DNA of 32,037 nt, from the IMG/VR virus record IMGVR_UViG_3300021961_000370, positions 1 to 32,037 of that record, one strand, 5' to 3'. The notes under the pieces are model-generated. The model was not told the origin of the DNA. It did no database searches and saw nothing but the letters and a program-made list of their open reading frames with translations. Position 1 is the stretch's first letter; each line of letters starts with the position of its first letter. Positions 30,201 through 32,037 of the stretch are shown here, in pieces. Source of the DNA: a virus. Made by a program: the position numbers and the translations under genes.

Positions 30201-32037
30201 CAGAATAGTAATTATGCTAGGGCGTTACTTTTACTTTCTACTTTTCCTTTTAGAAAATTTGAAGACTCATTTTTGAAAAGTGTTTTTGGAGATAAAAAAG
30301 TATTTAATGGTGCTAGAATAGTAAATATACCTATCACATATGTTTATTATTTAGGTGGTTTGTTAATGAGGTATGAGAACCAATTCACAATAGATTTTAA
30401 TATGAATGCTTCTGGGTGTTCTAGTAATTATACTATTTTTGATTCAGGTAAAGATAGATATATTAATTTAGGGTATCATAGATATCTTAATACTGGTAAT
30501 ACATCATCTGTTTTAGAAAACGAATTAATATCCCTACCAAGTTCAGTAAAAAATGCTCTAATAAATAAATTTAAAATTTGGGTTGATCAAGGAAATTTTA
30601 ATAATACAAAAAATGGTTTTTTAGAGTTAAAAATGAAACGTATGGTACCGTCAAAAAATGATTTACCTACAAGTACTCAAGACTTACAATTGGCGGAAAA
30701 ACAAATTTTAGATGAATTAAAAAAAACAACTAATTTAATAATATTAAACCCAAATATATTTAATCCAAATAGAAATAATTATGGATTAACAGTTCCCAAA
30801 ACTGAAATAGAATCTTATATAGATATTATAATAAAAAAGTTTGGTGTGGTAGAAAATGAAAGAGATTTAATACCTGAACCTAAAACAGACGAAGAAATAA
30901 AAAAGGCGACATTAGAAAAGTTACAAATATATAATTATTTTAAAAACATAAATAATAAATGGGTTGGTGGTGATCGTAGAGCTTTTAATATATGTGGTGG
31001 AGGTGATAAAGATTTAATTGAGTATTTTAAATTTATTGATAGGGGTTGGAGGAATATTGGTTCAGAAGCTACATTTAACCTTAAAAGTTTTTTAACTTTA
31101 GGAAGTAATTTAAATACTAGCGTTTACTTTTTTATGTCTAAATTATTAAGAGATAGTAATTTCTTATTTCAAATACTACCAACATATATAGATTATAAAG
31201 ACTCTAAGGAAGTGGCTAAGATGTTTCAACCACAAACACAATTAGAAGTTAATTCTCAGACAGGACCAATTTTTTGTTGTATTTATGTTGGTGGAGCATC
31301 AGAAGTTTTAGATATTGGAGAAAGAAATAATTATTATTTTAAAAATGATGGTTTTAGTTTCCCTAACCCCAATGATCCAAATGATAAAGGTGATTTACCA
31401 CCTGATATGGTTAGTCCTGATGATAGTTCTTTAGTCGCATTTAGAGTTGCGTTTGGTGCACAAAATCAAGTTATTTTCAAAAACGTGTCACTTAGTCAAC
31501 AAGAACATAAAGAAACTGGAGAATATTTTAAGGCGTTAGGAGATTTAGTAGATAAAAGAGGTGGCACACAAAAAACTTATGTGGGTACAGATTTGTTAAG
31601 ATTATTTAAAACTAGATCGTACACATGTAAAGTTGACGCATTAGGGTGTATGAATATACAACCATTAATGTATTTCGATTTACAAAATGTTCCATTTTTT
31701 AATGGTGCGTATTTAGTGACAAGTGTAAACCATAATATATCTCCAAATCATATGACTACTAATTTTCAAGGGGTTAGACAATCAAAATTTATATCGCCAC
31801 CATCAAACAAAATTACTGCGGAATTAGATTTGGATTTAAATGAAATTAATGATATACCTAAATTAGAATTCTTTAATTTTAATAATAAAAATGAATTATT
31901 TAAAATAGGTGTATTAAATCCAACAGAACGGTTTGATTTTGAAACAAATTTTGGTACCGAAAGTGACGGATTTACTAGAGGTATTGATAAATTCAAACAA
32001 ATAGGAGTTACCCAATTTACCGATGAGAAATTAAAAA
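27252..32037 (+). CDS. Very large baseplate hub protein, 3' end outside the window
   Basis: The frame opens at the ATG at 27252 and stays open to the last base (at least 1595 aa), so it is partial. It begins 'MPSNIPSVNDQSSTESNKGR'. An N-terminal beta domain (about residues 120-236) has 'ASLVPVVDITFTDVRGSALF', 'MPYPVFKLSIKGYFGNKVDY' and 'GNFDISANFLGFQQAFLNDM'. The middle 1000 residues are Asn/Lys-rich with coiled-coil stretches. Near residues 1449-1510, 'CKVDALGCMNIQPLMYFDLQ' followed by 'NVPFFNGAYLVTSVNHNISP' and 'HMTTNFQGVR' matches the gp27/gpD/VgrG hub motif '..G.....p...v.l.....f.G.Y.v..v.H.i....~tT.f...r'. Position after gp53 is where T4 has gene 5, the lysozyme-bearing hub protein; any lytic domain would lie beyond the window. 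Hub role well supported, size exceptional. Confidence 0.65.
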   Translation, partial: MPSNIPSVNDQSSTESNKGRIGKVFVVDPNPPGMEQIPPEDLFIYVNFSAYPRSKTTYGGTLEGDAVLFDSGVEDEVNFISTKISYKDGKLDPNPQQTYATTDWTEIGGFKRSDTRSSGILEGFGIKSIDIKYDASLVPVVDITFTDVRGSALFDVIESDDRKTPYSLFFKMPYPVFKLSIKGYFGNKVDYCLHMVNWTSNFDGSTGNFDISANFLGFQQAFLNDMVIGNIIATNNTSRGRANLDKIYNKRIQEGKNSIPNDNGEDLRQIDDFLTKIAKIQIDSENIKSDNKNFDVLKSLNGKLKLLKDIKDFIGGAIEKQSKKGNSDNKTQEEYLKRENRVNYFDTTKIKDDELIEKQNYLSIRDFIVFKSINLDAFKTYIFTLSDIINKYEEYVKGIGGKKYVSPTNSVEDEKNKTLNKLTDGLQETYDDEIFKSFQRTDINTNWENYIIFTKDTNDKPKSRKLSDVFNAFINGVKDINIKLTTNYVGGPDINNGIDLSGFTKEVLINGQNGGKYYKGQYKFKEDTNVFVADFRKQRAVIEDAIQQLEESIKVLRDKVQLELNEEIFANFEKQFKFRPTVDKCFEILANNTQAMVETIWDISDEAEKIGDARKSDLSNYETDIVDGAKEVAWQSVYSIGSDNSLKEIYIGEAGVNVNNFPELRFVEEVYKILVAKKTSLGEITRSSVLKNGQDTDNWFPLNPIDYKINPWIKLNSLQTEKEIGNELVKNIFLRLALLKNYSRFSPTTGLNDTTNFDPYGNLESIAMNKTIVSETTRKIIGNLLPSIKDQLSSSLSNSTDDKKFNLVNSDFWKDYVDSSGNDYIIKENLNVEIGGFKISGNYNGDAEYILFDDKDIINNSKKLFTEIKEDQTYRDKIIDQNKNNIYGQSSQEPYVYKNIYVNNNLNTYNAYNVWDKDVMVNITNIKKEVTDNLNGVSLTTFNPSGNSINSKFLNNPYFDKNFTPSSGCSFGDTLISSNLYQQQNSNYARALLLLSTFPFRKFEDSFLKSVFGDKKVFNGARIVNIPITYVYYLGGLLMRYENQFTIDFNMNASGCSSNYTIFDSGKDRYINLGYHRYLNTGNTSSVLENELISLPSSVKNALINKFKIWVDQGNFNNTKNGFLELKMKRMVPSKNDLPTSTQDLQLAEKQILDELKKTTNLIILNPNIFNPNRNNYGLTVPKTEIESYIDIIIKKFGVVENERDLIPEPKTDEEIKKATLEKLQIYNYFKNINNKWVGGDRRAFNICGGGDKDLIEYFKFIDRGWRNIGSEATFNLKSFLTLGSNLNTSVYFFMSKLLRDSNFLFQILPTYIDYKDSKEVAKMFQPQTQLEVNSQTGPIFCCIYVGGASEVLDIGERNNYYFKNDGFSFPNPNDPNDKGDLPPDMVSPDDSSLVAFRVAFGAQNQVIFKNVSLSQQEHKETGEYFKALGDLVDKRGGTQKTYVGTDLLRLFKTRSYTCKVDALGCMNIQPLMYFDLQNVPFFNGAYLVTSVNHNISPNHMTTNFQGVRQSKFISPPSNKITAELDLDLNEINDIPKLEFFNFNNKNELFKIGVLNPTERFDFETNFGTESDGFTRGIDKFKQIGVTQFTDEKLK

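Noticed and set aside
1-32037. tRNA genes, CRISPR arrays, insertion sequences, integrase or defence genes
   Set aside because: No cloverleaf, regular spacer-repeat pattern, transposase motif or terminal inverted repeat was seen on either strand.

Overview
This window is a piece of the structural-gene region of a tailed phage with a contractile tail (myovirus, T4-like superfamily). It is strongly AT-rich and almost every gene is on the + strand. The anchors are a contractile tail sheath (6421-9267), a gp19-like tail tube (10570-11058), a gp26-like baseplate hub protein (18966-19745), a tape measure (21069-23141), a gp53/LysM-like baseplate protein (26917-27246) and a very large hub protein that runs off the right edge (27252-32037). 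Start codons are mostly preceded by A-rich stretches with no Shine-Dalgarno sequence. With the low GC this suggests a Bacteroidota (flavobacteria-like) host; that is an inference. No tRNA, CRISPR array, insertion sequence or integrase was seen.

Layout. (1) 1-6124: the 3' part of a tail-fibre-like protein, two small structural proteins, and a tandem array of six paralogous beta-rich proteins sharing an N-terminal DGTG/DGSG signature and a YIKNNED-like motif. (2) 6117-6420: the only convincing minus-strand gene, a 52-aa ribbon-helix-helix-like protein, with repeated AGTATGA heptamers and an inverted repeat between it and the sheath gene. (3) 6421-11058: sheath, then a small Cys-containing protein and a HAD-type phosphatase-like protein, then the tail tube, with intrinsic terminators between them. 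(4) 11150-21055: mostly unusual genes (acidic protein, peptidoglycan-binding-domain protein, 933-aa protein with a hydrophobic pretoxin-like segment, EF-hand protein, 794-aa protein, 381-aa protein), interrupted by the gp26-like hub gene and a 58-codon overlapping ORF. (5) 21069-32037: tape measure and baseplate genes.

The most interesting signal is that eight non-tail proteins between the sheath and the tape measure all begin with a short, basic, helical leader of about 15-40 residues ending in (L/I)-x-E. In T4-like phages this is the cleavage rule of the gp21 prohead protease, and it marks capsid-targeting sequences of internal head proteins that are packaged with DNA and ejected into the host. 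Two leader subtypes recur on unrelated bodies: 'RIKSLF..ER..GNL(V/I).E' and '(S/T)ES-(Q/D)-(Y/L)'. I infer a dispersed cassette of capsid-loaded cargo proteins interleaved with tail genes. If right, the phage injects a HAD enzyme, a peptidoglycan-binding protein, an EF-hand protein, a very acidic protein and several large unknown proteins.

A second notable signal is a 58-codon ORF overlapping the end of the gp26-like gene in another frame. It has no ATG, but has an AUU codon 8 nt after GGGGGAGG, itself placed in a GGATCC/GGATCC hairpin. A third is the octamer ATATTTAT, found upstream of most transcription-unit starts, which may be this phage's late promoter element.
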